Below, one piece after another: positions 1-8,126 of a DNA stretch of 15,876 bases (within the stretch, counting starts at the first letter, position 1; every line of letters begins with the position of its first letter). Below the pieces are notes generated by a model that saw only the letters and a list, made by a program, of their open reading frames with translations, had not been told where the DNA came from and searched no databases. The DNA is from Actinomycetota bacterium (GTDB lineage Bacteria; Actinomycetota; UBA4738; HRBIN12), in contig SIRV01000133.1 of NCBI GenBank assembly GCA_004366195.1, positions 1 to 15,876 on the forward strand, in the 5' to 3' direction. The translations under genes were made by a program, and so were the position numbers.

Positions 1-2286
1 CGCCGGGCGGCGCAGGCCGAGGCGCTGCGACGGAAAGGAGCGATCCTCGAGGCGACGGCCTTCGCTGCGGAGCGCCTGGCGGCCCCCGACGGCCTCGAGC
101 GGGGGCTCGACGAGGCGCTCGCGCGCCTCGGCGCGGCGACGGGGGTGAGCCGCGTGTACCTGTACCGGAACGGGACCGACGCCGAGGGCCGGCGCACCAT
201 GTCCATCACCCGTGAGTGGACCGCGCCCGGCGTCGCGCCGACGGTCGACGATCCCGAGAACCAGGACTACCCCTACGCCGATGGTTTCGAGCACTGGGAG
301 CGGGCGATGTCGGCCGGCCTGCCGGTCCAAGTCCGGCGGTCGGAGGTCGGCGGCATCGAGGGGCGCGACATGGACAGCGAGGACGTGCGGTCGGTGCTCG
401 CCGTTCCCATCTCCGTCGGCGGGACGTGGTGGGGCTACATCGGGTTCGACGACTGCGAGCGGGAGCGGGTGTGGGGCCAAGCCGAGCTCGACGCGCTCCG
501 CGCCGCGGCGGGCCTGGTCGGCGCGGCGATCGCCTCGGACGCGTCCTCGCGCGCGATCCGGGAGGCCGAGCGGCGCTACCGTACCCTCGTCGAGCAGCTC
601 CCGGCGGCCGTGTACGTCGACGGCCTCGACGAGTCGGCCTCGACCGTCTACATCAGCCCGGCCGTCACCCCGCTCCTCGGGTACACGCCGGAGGAGTGGA
701 CCGCGAACCCCGACCTCTTCCCCAAGATCCTCCACCCCGAGGACCGCGACGCGGTCCTGGCGGCGAACGCCCGGCACAACGAGACCGGCGAGCCCTTCCG
801 CATGGAGTACCGGATGATCGCCAAGGACGGCCGGGTCGTCTGGGTCCGGGACGAGGCGGTCGTCGTCCGCGACGACGAGGGGCACCCCCTCTACTCCCAG
901 GGCTTCCTCCTCGACATCACCGCGTCCAAGCTCGCCGAGGAGCGGATCTCGTACCTGTCGAACCACGACCAGCTGACGGGGCTCCCGAACCGGGCCATGT
1001 TCACGGAGGTCGCGGCGCTCGCGTTGGCGCGCGCCCGCCGCAACGATCTGGCCGTCGCCGTCCTGATCCTCGATCTCGACGGCTTCAGGCTCGTGAACGA
1101 CAGTCTGGGGCCCGCCGTCGGCGACGAGCTCCTCCGCGAGGTCGCCGAGCGGCTGCTCACCTGCGTGCGGGACACGGACACGGTGGCCCGCCGCGGTGGG
1201 GACGAGTTCCTCGTGCTCCTCCCGGACCTGGAGCGGGGCACCGTCGGCGAGATGTCCGGGCCGCTCATGCACGCCGAGACGGTGGCTGCCCGCATCCGCG
1301 AGCGGCTCGAGGACCCGTTCGTCCTCGAAGGTACGGAGGTCTTCGTCTCGGCCAGCATCGGCATCGCCGTCGGCCCGCAGGAGACGGACGACGTCGACGC
1401 CCTCCTGCTGACGGCCGAGGAGGCGATGGCGCGGAGCAAGCGCACGGGGCCCGGCGGGGTCGAGAGCGCGGCCGTCCGCTCGGCGGAGTCCCAGACGAAG
1501 CTGGCGTTCGCTACCAAGCTCCGCAAGGCCGTCGCCCGCCGCGAGTTCCAGCTCCACTACCAGCCCGTCGTCGAGCTCGCGACGGGAAGGGTCGTCGGCG
1601 TCGAGGCGCTGGTCCGCTGGCGCACGCCGGAGGGCGAGACGATCCCGCCGAACGAGTTCATCCCCCTCGCGGAGGAGCTCGGGCTGATCGAGGGCATCGG
1701 GGACTGGGTCGTGGAGGAGCTCGCGCGCCAGGACGCCGAGTGGGCGCAGCAGGGGATCGACCTCGAGCTCGGGTTCAACCTCTCGCCGCGCCAGTTCTTC
1801 CAAGCCGACCTCGCCGAGCGCCTCCTCGATCGGCTCCGCGAGCGGAGCGTGGACCCGGAGCGCGTCGTCGTCGAGATCACCGAGTCCTCCGCGATGCGCG
1901 ACCCCGAGCGGGCCCGGGCGATCCTCGTCGACCTCCACCGCAGGGGACTTCGGCTCGCGATCGACGACTTCGGCACCGGGTACTCGTCCCTCTCGCGGCT
2001 CCGCGAGCTCCCCATCGACGTGCTGAAGATCGACCGCTCCTTCGTGCGCGAGATCGACCGCGACCCTCAAGCGGTTCGGATCGTGGCCGCCTTCATCCAG
2101 CTCGGTCTGGGGCTCGGCATGCGCACCCTCGCCGAGGGGATCGAGACGGAGGACGAGCGACGGCTCCTCGTCGAGCTCGGCTGCGAGCTCGGCCAGGGCT
2201 ACCTGTTCTGTCGGCCGGTGCCGGCGGAAGAGCTGGTCACGCGGATCCGGTCCGGCGAGATCCTGCTCGCCGGTGCACGCACGTAG
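1..2286 (+). CDS. GAF-PAS-GGDEF-EAL cyclic-di-GMP signalling protein (5' truncated)
   Basis: A bifunctional-type cyclic-di-GMP enzyme. The reading frame is open to the left edge, so the true start is outside; 761 codons are visible and an internal GTG at 145 would cut into the GAF domain. Counting from the first codon here, GAF spans about 17-178, PAS about 185-310, GGDEF about 320-490 and EAL about 510-750. The cyclase motif GGDEF is intact (residues 399-403), with an RxxD product-inhibition site five residues upstream (R390, D393). The phosphodiesterase signature EAL (535-537) and DDFGTGYSS (from residue 655) are also intact, so both activities are possible. Oddities in the GGDEF domain are FR and GP where FK and GH are usual. 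There are no membrane segments in the visible part, and the GAF and PAS domains suggest sensing of a soluble ligand or redox state. It is convergent with the operon on the other strand, with no sign that they share a function. Confidence 0.95.
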   Translation, partial: RRAAQAEALRRKGAILEATAFAAERLAAPDGLERGLDEALARLGAATGVSRVYLYRNGTDAEGRRTMSITREWTAPGVAPTVDDPENQDYPYADGFEHWERAMSAGLPVQVRRSEVGGIEGRDMDSEDVRSVLAVPISVGGTWWGYIGFDDCERERVWGQAELDALRAAAGLVGAAIASDASSRAIREAERRYRTLVEQLPAAVYVDGLDESASTVYISPAVTPLLGYTPEEWTANPDLFPKILHPEDRDAVLAANARHNETGEPFRMEYRMIAKDGRVVWVRDEAVVVRDDEGHPLYSQGFLLDITASKLAEERISYLSNHDQLTGLPNRAMFTEVAALALARARRNDLAVAVLILDLDGFRLVNDSLGPAVGDELLREVAERLLTCVRDTDTVARRGGDEFLVLLPDLERGTVGEMSGPLMHAETVAARIRERLEDPFVLEGTEVFVSASIGIAVGPQETDDVDALLLTAEEAMARSKRTGPGGVESAAVRSAESQTKLAFATKLRKAVARREFQLHYQPVVELATGRVVGVEALVRWRTPEGETIPPNEFIPLAEELGLIEGIGDWVVEELARQDAEWAQQGIDLELGFNLSPRQFFQADLAERLLDRLRERSVDPERVVVEITESSAMRDPERARAILVDLHRRGLRLAIDDFGTGYSSLSRLRELPIDVLKIDRSFVREIDRDPQAVRIVAAFIQLGLGLGMRTLAEGIETEDERRLLVELGCELGQGYLFCRPVPAEELVTRIRSGEILLAGART

Positions 2287-2293
2287 CCGACGG

Positions 2294-2494
2294 TCACCGC
2301 ACGAAGAAGTGGAGGCCGAGCCAGGCCCAGCCGGCCACGACCCCGACCCGGCCGGACCGCGTCCGCATCGCCCACCCGAGCACATCCCCGAGGGGCGGGA
2401 TCCGAGTCCGACCGCTCCACGCCGCGAGCTCGAGCCCGAGCCCGACGAGCCCGATCGACACGTACACGGCGACGGTGAGGTCGTGGCTGCTCAT
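2294..2494 (-). CDS. Small membrane protein, 66 aa (actinobacterial DUF6186-like)
   Basis: A 66-residue protein starting MSSHDLTVAVYV. Its ATG overlaps the stop of the preceding gene in an ATGA, which fixes the start and implies translational coupling. One hydrophobic helix lies at about residues 7-24, then a polar stretch with R-I-P-P-L-G-D-V-L, then MRTRSGRVGVVAGWAWLGLHFFVR at the C-terminus, whose second half (about 49-64) is a second likely membrane segment. From memory the pattern (helix, RIPxLGxxL, MRTRxGRVGVLLAWxWLGxHF) resembles short actinobacterial membrane proteins labelled DUF6186; I could not check this. It is the last gene of the operon, ending 7 bases from the convergent stop at 2286. 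Function is unknown; it may form a unit with the 216-residue membrane protein before it. Confidence 0.8.
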   Translation of the reverse strand: MSSHDLTVAVYVSIGLVGLGLELAAWSGRTRIPPLGDVLGWAMRTRSGRVGVVAGWAWLGLHFFVR

Positions 2495-3141
2495 CGCTCC
2501 AGCAGGAACCAGCCGAGGAGGAGCCAGAGCGCGAGGACCACGCTCCGGCCCGCGTGCGTCGCGAGCACGGGATCCATCAGCACGCTGAACGTCGGGTGGT
2601 CGTACGAGCCCTCGGTGAGCGAGGGCTGGAGGAACAGGTTGGTGAGCTCCCACGCCGCGAACGCGACGACCACCGCCGCCCACGGCAGCGCCCCGCGAGG
2701 ACCGAGCCGGAGGTCGCGCGAGCGCTCGCGCATCGGGCCTTCCCAGGCGAGCACCACACCGGCCGCGGCCGGCACGAGGACGGCTACCGAGGCGGGCCAC
2801 GAGTAGCGCTCGAACGACCCGACCACCACGGCGTACGCGACGACCCCCACCAGCCACCGGGGCGAGGCCCGCACCTCGAGCGCCCGCGAGCGCTCCACCG
2901 GCCGGGCCGCGGCGGATCGCCGCCGCACGGCATCGAGCGCGAGGCCCACCGCGACCGCGATGAGCATCCCTCCGTGGGTGATGGGCGCCCCGGAGATCAG
3001 GTCGAACACCCCGGCGGTGACCAGCATCGGGATCACCGGCTCCCGCACCGCCCGCCCGAGATGCTCGGTCACGGCCCGCGGAACCGCGCGGCGACCGGCC
3101 CACCCCGTGCGCTCCGGCTCACCCCGCGCCCGTGAGGACAT
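2491..3141 (-). CDS. Multi-pass membrane protein of unknown function, 216 aa
   Basis: An integral membrane protein with about five or six hydrophobic segments (roughly residues 36-52, 57-71, 96-110, 115-133, 152-171 and 197-214), separated by arginine-rich loops (73-95 and 138-149). The N-terminal 30 residues are polar and basic. The last third contains WELTNLF, DHPTFSVLMDPVL and GRSVVLALWLLLGWFLLER, a pattern I associate with uncharacterised actinobacterial membrane proteins found next to the small protein that follows. The ATG at 3141 overlaps the preceding amidohydrolase gene by 23 bases; a GTG at 3072 is the main alternative start and would remove the polar N-terminus without losing a helix. 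Its stop overlaps the next start in an ATGA. It resembles no transporter or enzyme family I can name. Co-transcription with the catabolic genes may be incidental. Confidence 0.75.
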   Translation of the reverse strand: MSSRARGEPERTGWAGRRAVPRAVTEHLGRAVREPVIPMLVTAGVFDLISGAPITHGGMLIAVAVGLALDAVRRRSAAARPVERSRALEVRASPRWLVGVVAYAVVVGSFERYSWPASVAVLVPAAAGVVLAWEGPMRERSRDLRLGPRGALPWAAVVVAFAAWELTNLFLQPSLTEGSYDHPTFSVLMDPVLATHAGRSVVLALWLLLGWFLLER

Positions 3142-4408
3142 CCTTCACCACGCATCCCTGCCGGAGCACGAGCAGCATCTCCGTCCCGTCGAGGGATCCG
3201 ATGTCCTCGAGGGGGTTCCGACGCAGGACGATGAGATCGGCGGACTTCCCAGTCTCGAGGGTCCCCGTCTCCCCCTCGATCCGGAGGATCTCGGCCCCCG
3301 ACCGCGTCGCGGCCACGATGGCCTCCATCTCCGTGAGCCCGGCCGCGACCAGCGCCCGCACCTCCCGCAGCGTCTGCTCCCCGTAGGGCGTGAGTCCCGT
3401 GCAGTAGGCATCGCTCCCCACGCCGATCCGGATCCCGGCCTCCTTCGCGCGCATCAGGTTCTCGGCGAGGCGCGCCCGCAGGAGCGAGACGGCGGCGTCG
3501 CGGTCTCCGGGGATCTGCTCAGCCCCCGGCACGTACGGTCGCGCGTAGTAGCCGCCGAACTCCTTCGACCAGGAGGCCCACTGGACGAGGAGCGTGAGCG
3601 TCGGGACGAGGGAGATCCCCCGCGCCGCCATCCGCACGATCGTCTCCTCGTCGAGATCCTCCCCATGCTCGATCGACCAGACGCCGGCCTCCACCGCAGC
3701 GCGTGCCGTCTCGGCGCTCTCGCAGTGCGCCGCCACCGGGACGCGGACGTAGCTCGCCTCCTCCACGATCACCCGCAGCTCCTCCAGCGAGTAGTGCTGG
3801 AGATCCTCGGGCTCGTTCTCGTGGAGTCCGCCGCCGCTCGCCCAGACCTTCACGCACCTCGCGCCGTTCTTGACGACCTCGCGAACCGCCCACCGGACCT
3901 CATCCGGGCCGTCGGCGATGATCCCCCAGGGGTGCGACGTGCGGACCATCTCCCGCGGCAGGCCGGGGGCGTCGCCGTGCCCGCCCGTGCGGGACAGACC
4001 GCGCCAGCAAGGCACGATCCGCGGGCCCTCGATGAGCCCCTCGCCGATCGCCCGCCTCAGGTGGGGTCCGTTCACCGAGATGTCCCGCACGCTCGTCACC
4101 CCGTGACCGACCGATGCGGCGGCCTGCGCCGCGGACGCGATGGCCTGGAAGCGATCGGGCTCCAGGACCCAGTTCGTCTCCTCGGGGTACGAGTTCCCGC
4201 CGAGGTGGCAGTGGGCGTCGACGATCCCCGGCATCACGGTCGCGCCGGTCGCGTCCACCACGCGGACGTCCGGCACGCGCGGGATGTCGCCCTCCGGGCC
4301 CACGGCCACGATCCGGTCGCCCTCCACGACGATGGCGGCGCGCTCCACCGGGTCGCCCCCGCGCCCGTCGATGAGCCGGACCCCCGTGAGCGCGATCCCC
4401 TCAGGCAC
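3119..4408 (-). CDS. Metal-dependent amidohydrolase (imidazolonepropionase/prolidase-like group)
   Basis: A 429-residue cytosolic hydrolase of the amidohydrolase superfamily, acting on C-N bonds of cyclic or linear amides. The order is typical: a short beta domain (IALTGVRLIDGRGGDP), the metal site DAHCHL (H66, H68), a lysine in VKVWASGGG (K187, candidate bridging carboxy-lysine), histidines H228 (VAAHCES) and H248 (SIEHGED), then GSDA (D333), and a C-terminal return to the beta domain (GKSADLIVLRRNPLEDI). All metal-binding positions expected for a binuclear enzyme of the imidazolonepropionase-like/Xaa-Pro dipeptidase-like group are present, so it should be active. The start is a GTG at 4408, preceded by a G-rich Shine-Dalgarno-like stretch; it matches the usual family N-terminus. 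The gene lies directly after the hydantoinase B subunit, where it could hydrolyse the ring-opened product. The exact substrate cannot be told from sequence. Confidence 0.93.
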   Translation of the reverse strand: MPEGIALTGVRLIDGRGGDPVERAAIVVEGDRIVAVGPEGDIPRVPDVRVVDATGATVMPGIVDAHCHLGGNSYPEETNWVLEPDRFQAIASAAQAAASVGHGVTSVRDISVNGPHLRRAIGEGLIEGPRIVPCWRGLSRTGGHGDAPGLPREMVRTSHPWGIIADGPDEVRWAVREVVKNGARCVKVWASGGGLHENEPEDLQHYSLEELRVIVEEASYVRVPVAAHCESAETARAAVEAGVWSIEHGEDLDEETIVRMAARGISLVPTLTLLVQWASWSKEFGGYYARPYVPGAEQIPGDRDAAVSLLRARLAENLMRAKEAGIRIGVGSDAYCTGLTPYGEQTLREVRALVAAGLTEMEAIVAATRSGAEILRIEGETGTLETGKSADLIVLRRNPLEDIGSLDGTEMLLVLRQGCVVKDVLTGAG

Positions 4409-6069
4409 GTCCCTTCCCCCGTCGGACCTCGGATCGTGCGCCCGTCGAGGACGTCCGCCCGAACCAGCTCCGGGTCACGCTCCTTCGGATCCCCGAAGCC
4501 GCCGCCCCCGCTCGTCTCCACGCGGATGACGGTGCCGGGCTGGAGGGTGAGCGTCACCTTCGAGGGCAGGCGCATCCGCCGACCGTCCGGCCCGAACACG
4601 GAGATCCGGGTCTCCCGCGCGTCCCCGCCTCCGTGCGCCCCGAGCGGTCGGAACGCGGGGTTCGTCTGCTCGCCGTAGATCGTCGCGGTCTGGGGCCGGT
4701 CCAGGACGAGGTACTCCCGGCGCAGGCCGAGGCCGCCGTTGTACCGCCCCAGCCCCTGCGATCCCGGCACGAGCTCCGTCCGGAGGATCCGCACCGCGTA
4801 CTCGCTCTCCGCCACCTCGACCGGCAGGAGCCCCACGTTGGACATGTACGTGTCGACCCCGTCGAGACCGTCGCCGAGGGGATGACCACCGGTGCCGCCC
4901 CCCACGACGTCCATCATCACCGAGGGCCGGCCCGTGCGCGGCGAGACGCTCTCCAGGTTCACGTCGAAGAACGTCACGGTGCCGCTGGCCACCGCCCGGT
5001 CCGGCCACAGGGCGGACAAGGCCCGCACGAGCACCTCGGCGAGCCGCTGGCACGTGTTGTGGCGGACCGAGACCGCAGCCGGGGGGTTCGGGTTGAGCAC
5101 GGTGCCCCGGGGGCACACGATCTCCACCGGACGCATCATGCCGTCGTTCGTCGTCATCGAGGGGTCCGTCATCGCCCGCAGCGCGTACACGACGGCGGCC
5201 CGCGTGCTCGCCCACGGCACGTTCAGAGCGCCGGTGATCTGTGGCGCGCTCCCCGAGAGGTCCACCGTGATCCGATCCCCGCGCTTGCAGATGCGGGCGT
5301 GGATCCGTGTGGGAGGGCCGCCGACGCCGTCGTCGTCGAGGAACCCCTCGGCCTCCGCCTCCCCGTCGGGGAGCTCGCGGAGCACCGCCCGCGTCATCCG
5401 CTCGACAGCGTCGAGCGCCTCGTCGAATGCCGCCCGGACCCGCGCCGATCCGTACCGCTCCACGAGCTCCAGGACGCGTCGCTCCCCCAGCGTGCAGGCG
5501 GCCCGCTGGGCCCGCAGGTCGGAGGCGGTGGAGACCGGGTCTCGGACGTTCGCCATCACGATCCCGAACAGGTTCCGGTTCTCCTGCCCCCCCTCGTACA
5601 GCTTCACCGGCGGGAGCACCAACCCCTCGGCGTAGAGCTGGGTGAGGCTCGCGCCCTCGGTCCCGGGGTTCACGCCGCCGACGTCGATGTGGTGGGCCGT
5701 GGCTCCCGACCAGGCGAAGAGCTCGCCGCCCACGTGGATCGGCATGATCACGTTCAGATCCGGGGTGTGCATCGCCCCCATGTAGGGGTGGTTGCAGAGG
5801 AACACGTCGTGAGGCTCGATGTCCTCGCCCCAGCGCTCGATGATCGACTTCACGACCAGCGACATGGCGCCGAGCTGCGCCGGGATGTAGTCGGCCTGGG
5901 CGACGAGGTCTCCGTCCGCCCGGAACAGCGCACAGCTGAAGTCCTCCATCTCGCGGATGATCGGGCTATAGCTCGAGCGCTTCAGCACGCCCCCCATCTC
6001 CTCCGCGGCGGACAGGAGCCCCGCGTGGATCAGCTCGAAGGTGATCGGGTCCAGCCGGCGTCGGTTCAT
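4234..6069 (-). CDS. hyuB: Hydantoinase B / oxoprolinase beta-type subunit (frame runs past the expected end)
   Basis: The B subunit of an ATP-dependent hydantoinase/oxoprolinase/acetophenone-carboxylase-type enzyme, partner of the A subunit encoded just upstream. The ATG at 6069 overlaps the A-subunit stop (ATGA) and has GGAGG 7 bases upstream. Family landmarks are present: RLDPITFELI (5-14), NHPYMGAMHTPDL (93-105, family form NDPYxGGTHxxD), SGATAHHIDVGG (121-132), SVRHNTCQRLAE (334-345), GGGTGGHPLGDG (390-401) and GGGGFGDPKERDPELVRADV (521-540). Similarity ends at about residue 550. The usual tail (VSxEAAxxxYGV) is absent and the frame continues 175 bases into the next gene as an arginine/serine-rich out-of-frame sequence before stopping at 4234. 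As read it is 611 aa. One base fewer in the G5 run at 4416-4420 would give a 555-aa protein ending at 4401, overlapping the next start. The protein is probably functional whichever end is right. Confidence 0.88.
   Translation of the reverse strand: MNRRRLDPITFELIHAGLLSAAEEMGGVLKRSSYSPIIREMEDFSCALFRADGDLVAQADYIPAQLGAMSLVVKSIIERWGEDIEPHDVFLCNHPYMGAMHTPDLNVIMPIHVGGELFAWSGATAHHIDVGGVNPGTEGASLTQLYAEGLVLPPVKLYEGGQENRNLFGIVMANVRDPVSTASDLRAQRAACTLGERRVLELVERYGSARVRAAFDEALDAVERMTRAVLRELPDGEAEAEGFLDDDGVGGPPTRIHARICKRGDRITVDLSGSAPQITGALNVPWASTRAAVVYALRAMTDPSMTTNDGMMRPVEIVCPRGTVLNPNPPAAVSVRHNTCQRLAEVLVRALSALWPDRAVASGTVTFFDVNLESVSPRTGRPSVMMDVVGGGTGGHPLGDGLDGVDTYMSNVGLLPVEVAESEYAVRILRTELVPGSQGLGRYNGGLGLRREYLVLDRPQTATIYGEQTNPAFRPLGAHGGGDARETRISVFGPDGRRMRLPSKVTLTLQPGTVIRVETSGGGGFGDPKERDPELVRADVLDGRTIRGPTGEGTCLRGSRSRGSGSSTGAGATRWSAPPSSWRATGSWPWARRATSRACRTSAWWTRPARP
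4416..4420 (-). other. Candidate frameshift site: G5 run at the 3' end of hydantoinase B
   Basis: On the coding strand a run of five G lies just before AAGGGACGTGCCTGA. In the reading frame of the hydantoinase B gene no stop follows for 175 bases. If the run were four G, the frame would read ...TGKGRA and stop at TGA (4403-4401), inside the start of the amidohydrolase gene. This would restore the 1-10 base stop/start overlap typical of this operon. It could be an assembly or sequencing error, a real one-base insertion, or a site where ribosomes slip. The present sequence alone cannot separate these. Confidence 0.4.
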
Positions 6070-8108
6070 CGTGCGCCCTCCCGACGGATCCAGAGGTTGC
6101 CGGCGCGGTCGACCGTCGCCTCCTGTCCCGCGAGGACCAGGGTCGTCGCGTCCATCTGGTCCACGATGGCCGGCCCGGGGAGCCGGTTCCCCGCCCGGAG
6201 CCTCGAGCGGCGGTAGACGGGCACGCGCCGCCCCGTGCGACGGAGCCGCACGCGGCGCTCGCCACCCAGCGCGTCGGCGCGGGGGCGCGCTCCCCCGCGC
6301 GGGATCTCCGGCGGCGGCGGCCGATCCAGGTCGCCGAAGGCCGACAGCCGGAGGGTCACCAGCTCCACCGGTTCCGAGGGATCGGCGTGACCGTATGTCC
6401 GCAGGTGCAGCTCGTGGAACCGTTCGGCGACCCCGTGCAGCCCGGCCGCGTCGAGCGTCGGGAGCGTGACGTTCAGCTCGTACCCCTGCCCCAGGTACCG
6501 GCAATCGACCGACCCCACCAACCGCGTCCGCGCGGGATCGATGCCGTCCTCACGGAGCTGACGCAACAACCGCCTGCCGGCCCGACCGAACCAACCCGTG
6601 GCCTCGCGGACCACCCTCGGCTCCAGCACCGACAGGACCGTCTGCGAATCGTCGATCCGCAGGCTCGTCGACAGCAGCCCTTGGGCCGAGAAGAGCCCCG
6701 GCAGGGGGGGCACCAGCACGGCCCCGAGCCCCAGGTCCTCCAGCATCCACCCCGCGAGCAGGGGGCCGGCACCGCCGAAGGCGACGAGCACGAACTCTCG
6801 CGGATCGAGCCCCCGTTCCACCGAGACCCTCCGGAGCGCCCGAGCGGCGTGGGCCGCCGCGATGGCGATGATGCCCTCGGCGGTCGTGGGCGCGTCCAGC
6901 CGCAACCCTTCCCCGACACGCGCGACCGCCTCGACGGCGAGATCCACGTCGAGGGCCAGCTCGCCGGCGAGCGGTGTGTCGGGTCCGAGGACCCCGGCCG
7001 CCACGAAGGCGTCGGTCAGGGTCGCCTCGGTGCCGCCGCGGCCGTAGGCGGCCGGCCCCGGATCCGCCCCCGCGCTCCGCGGCCCCACCCGCAGCCGTCC
7101 CGCGCGGTCGACGCTCGCGATGCTGCCGCCCCCCGCTCCCACGGTCACGATGTCCACCGTGGGCGCCAGGATCGGATGGTCGTTCGCCCGCAACACCGGG
7201 GTCACGGGCGGGACGCCGTCCTGGGCAAGGCACACGTCGAGCGAGGTCCCGCCCATGTCGAAGGCGATCACGCGCGTCAGCCCGTGCCGCGCCCCCAGGG
7301 CGAGTGCCCCGGCCACTCCAGCGGTCGGCCCCGAGAGGACCAGCCGATGAGCCTCCCGGTCCGCGCGATCGGCCGGAACGCACCCCCCGTTCGATTGCAT
7401 CACGAGGAAGGGAGCGTCGATCCCCAGCTGACGGAGGCCGGCCGCCGCGGTCCTCAGGTACCGTCCGACCACGGGACGGAGCGCCGCGTTCAGGACCGTG
7501 GTAGCCGTCCGCGGGTACTCGCGGAACTCCCTCGCCACCTCCGAGGAGAGGGCGACCGGAACGTCCGGCAACCGCTCGCGCAGCGCCCGTCCCACGGCGC
7601 GTTCGTGCCGATCGTCCAGGTAGCTGAAGAGGAAGGCGACCGCCACGGCCTCCGGCGACCTGGCGGCCGTCGCATCCACGACGCGACGGATCTCCTCATC
7701 CGTGAAGGGGACGACGACCTCGCCGAGGCTCGACAGCCGCTCGCGGACCTCGAGCCGGTCCCGACGGGGGACCATCTCGCTCGGGCGGGGCTGACGCAGA
7801 TCGTAGAGGCGCGGCCTGCTCCCGGTCCGGTAGCTCAGGATGTCTCGGAACCCCTCCGTCGCGAGGAGGACCACACGGGTCGGGATGCCCGTCAGCATCG
7901 CGTTCGTCGCCACCGTCGTTCCGTGGAACAGCAGATCGACGTCGTCCACCCCGTCGTCGCGGAGCCGACGCAGACAGGCGAGGAGCCCCACCGAGGGATC
8001 GGCGGGGGTCGAGGGGACCTTCGCCACCCTCATGCTCCCGTCCCTCGCTACCGCGACGCCGTCGGTGAAGGTGCCGCCGACGTCGATCCCCACCATCCAT
8101 CCGGGCAT
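6066..8108 (-). CDS. hyuA: Hydantoinase A / oxoprolinase alpha-type ATP-binding subunit
   Basis: A 680-residue ATP-binding subunit of the hydantoinase/5-oxoprolinase/acetophenone-carboxylase family, which uses ATP to phosphorylate a carbonyl (for example a cyclic amide) so its partner B subunit can complete the reaction. Seen in order: GIDVGGTFTD (7-16, phosphate binding), FHGTTVATNAML (61-72), YDLRQPRPSEMVPRRDRLEV (102-121), LSGPTAGVAGA (258-268), FDMGGTSLDV (283-292), VDIVTVGAGGGSIA (318-331), GPRSAGADPGPAAYGRGG (342-359) and FGGAGPLLA (444-452). The last motif normally has His where Leu451 is, and Ala354 replaces the more usual Cys; these may mark a divergent substrate. A and B are separate, as in N-methylhydantoinase-type enzymes, rather than fused as in 5-oxoprolinases. 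The ATG at 8108 has a strong AGGAGG site. The stop overlaps hyuB by 4 bases. Confidence 0.93.
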   Translation of the reverse strand: MPGWMVGIDVGGTFTDGVAVARDGSMRVAKVPSTPADPSVGLLACLRRLRDDGVDDVDLLFHGTTVATNAMLTGIPTRVVLLATEGFRDILSYRTGSRPRLYDLRQPRPSEMVPRRDRLEVRERLSSLGEVVVPFTDEEIRRVVDATAARSPEAVAVAFLFSYLDDRHERAVGRALRERLPDVPVALSSEVAREFREYPRTATTVLNAALRPVVGRYLRTAAAGLRQLGIDAPFLVMQSNGGCVPADRADREAHRLVLSGPTAGVAGALALGARHGLTRVIAFDMGGTSLDVCLAQDGVPPVTPVLRANDHPILAPTVDIVTVGAGGGSIASVDRAGRLRVGPRSAGADPGPAAYGRGGTEATLTDAFVAAGVLGPDTPLAGELALDVDLAVEAVARVGEGLRLDAPTTAEGIIAIAAAHAARALRRVSVERGLDPREFVLVAFGGAGPLLAGWMLEDLGLGAVLVPPLPGLFSAQGLLSTSLRIDDSQTVLSVLEPRVVREATGWFGRAGRRLLRQLREDGIDPARTRLVGSVDCRYLGQGYELNVTLPTLDAAGLHGVAERFHELHLRTYGHADPSEPVELVTLRLSAFGDLDRPPPPEIPRGGARPRADALGGERRVRLRRTGRRVPVYRRSRLRAGNRLPGPAIVDQMDATTLVLAGQEATVDRAGNLWIRREGAR
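6077..6081 (-). promoter_or_regulatory. Ribosome binding site of the hydantoinase B gene
   Basis: GGAGG within GGGAGGG ends 7 bases before the ATG at 6069. It supports that ATG as the start, against the much longer upstream extension of the same open frame to 6504, which lies inside the hydantoinase A gene. Confidence 0.7.
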
Positions 8109-8113
8109 CGCTC

Positions 8114-8119
8114 CCTCCT
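8114..8119 (-). promoter_or_regulatory. Ribosome binding site of the hydantoinase A gene
   Basis: A perfect AGGAGG lies 5 bases before the ATG at 8108, within the 18-base gap after the oxidoreductase stop. This is the largest gap in the operon, so hydantoinase A appears to be initiated independently rather than by coupling. Confidence 0.75.
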
Positions 8120-8126
8120 CGGTCCC

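Noticed and set aside
2271..2299. Inverted repeat CGGTG...CACCG spanning the two convergent stops, considered as a shared terminator
   Set aside because: The stem is only 5 base pairs with a 19-base loop and no T-tract on either side, which is within chance at this GC content.
4234..4408. Translational fusion of hydantoinase B with the amidohydrolase
   Set aside because: The two genes are in different frames, and the amidohydrolase has its own GTG start with an N-terminus matching its family. One extra G would fuse them, but nothing suggests such fusions exist in these families.
2960..4678. A 572-codon + strand frame across the amidohydrolase gene
   Set aside because: Low-complexity, Arg/Pro/Asp/His-rich translation with no family match, covered on the other strand by an amidohydrolase with complete metal-binding motifs.
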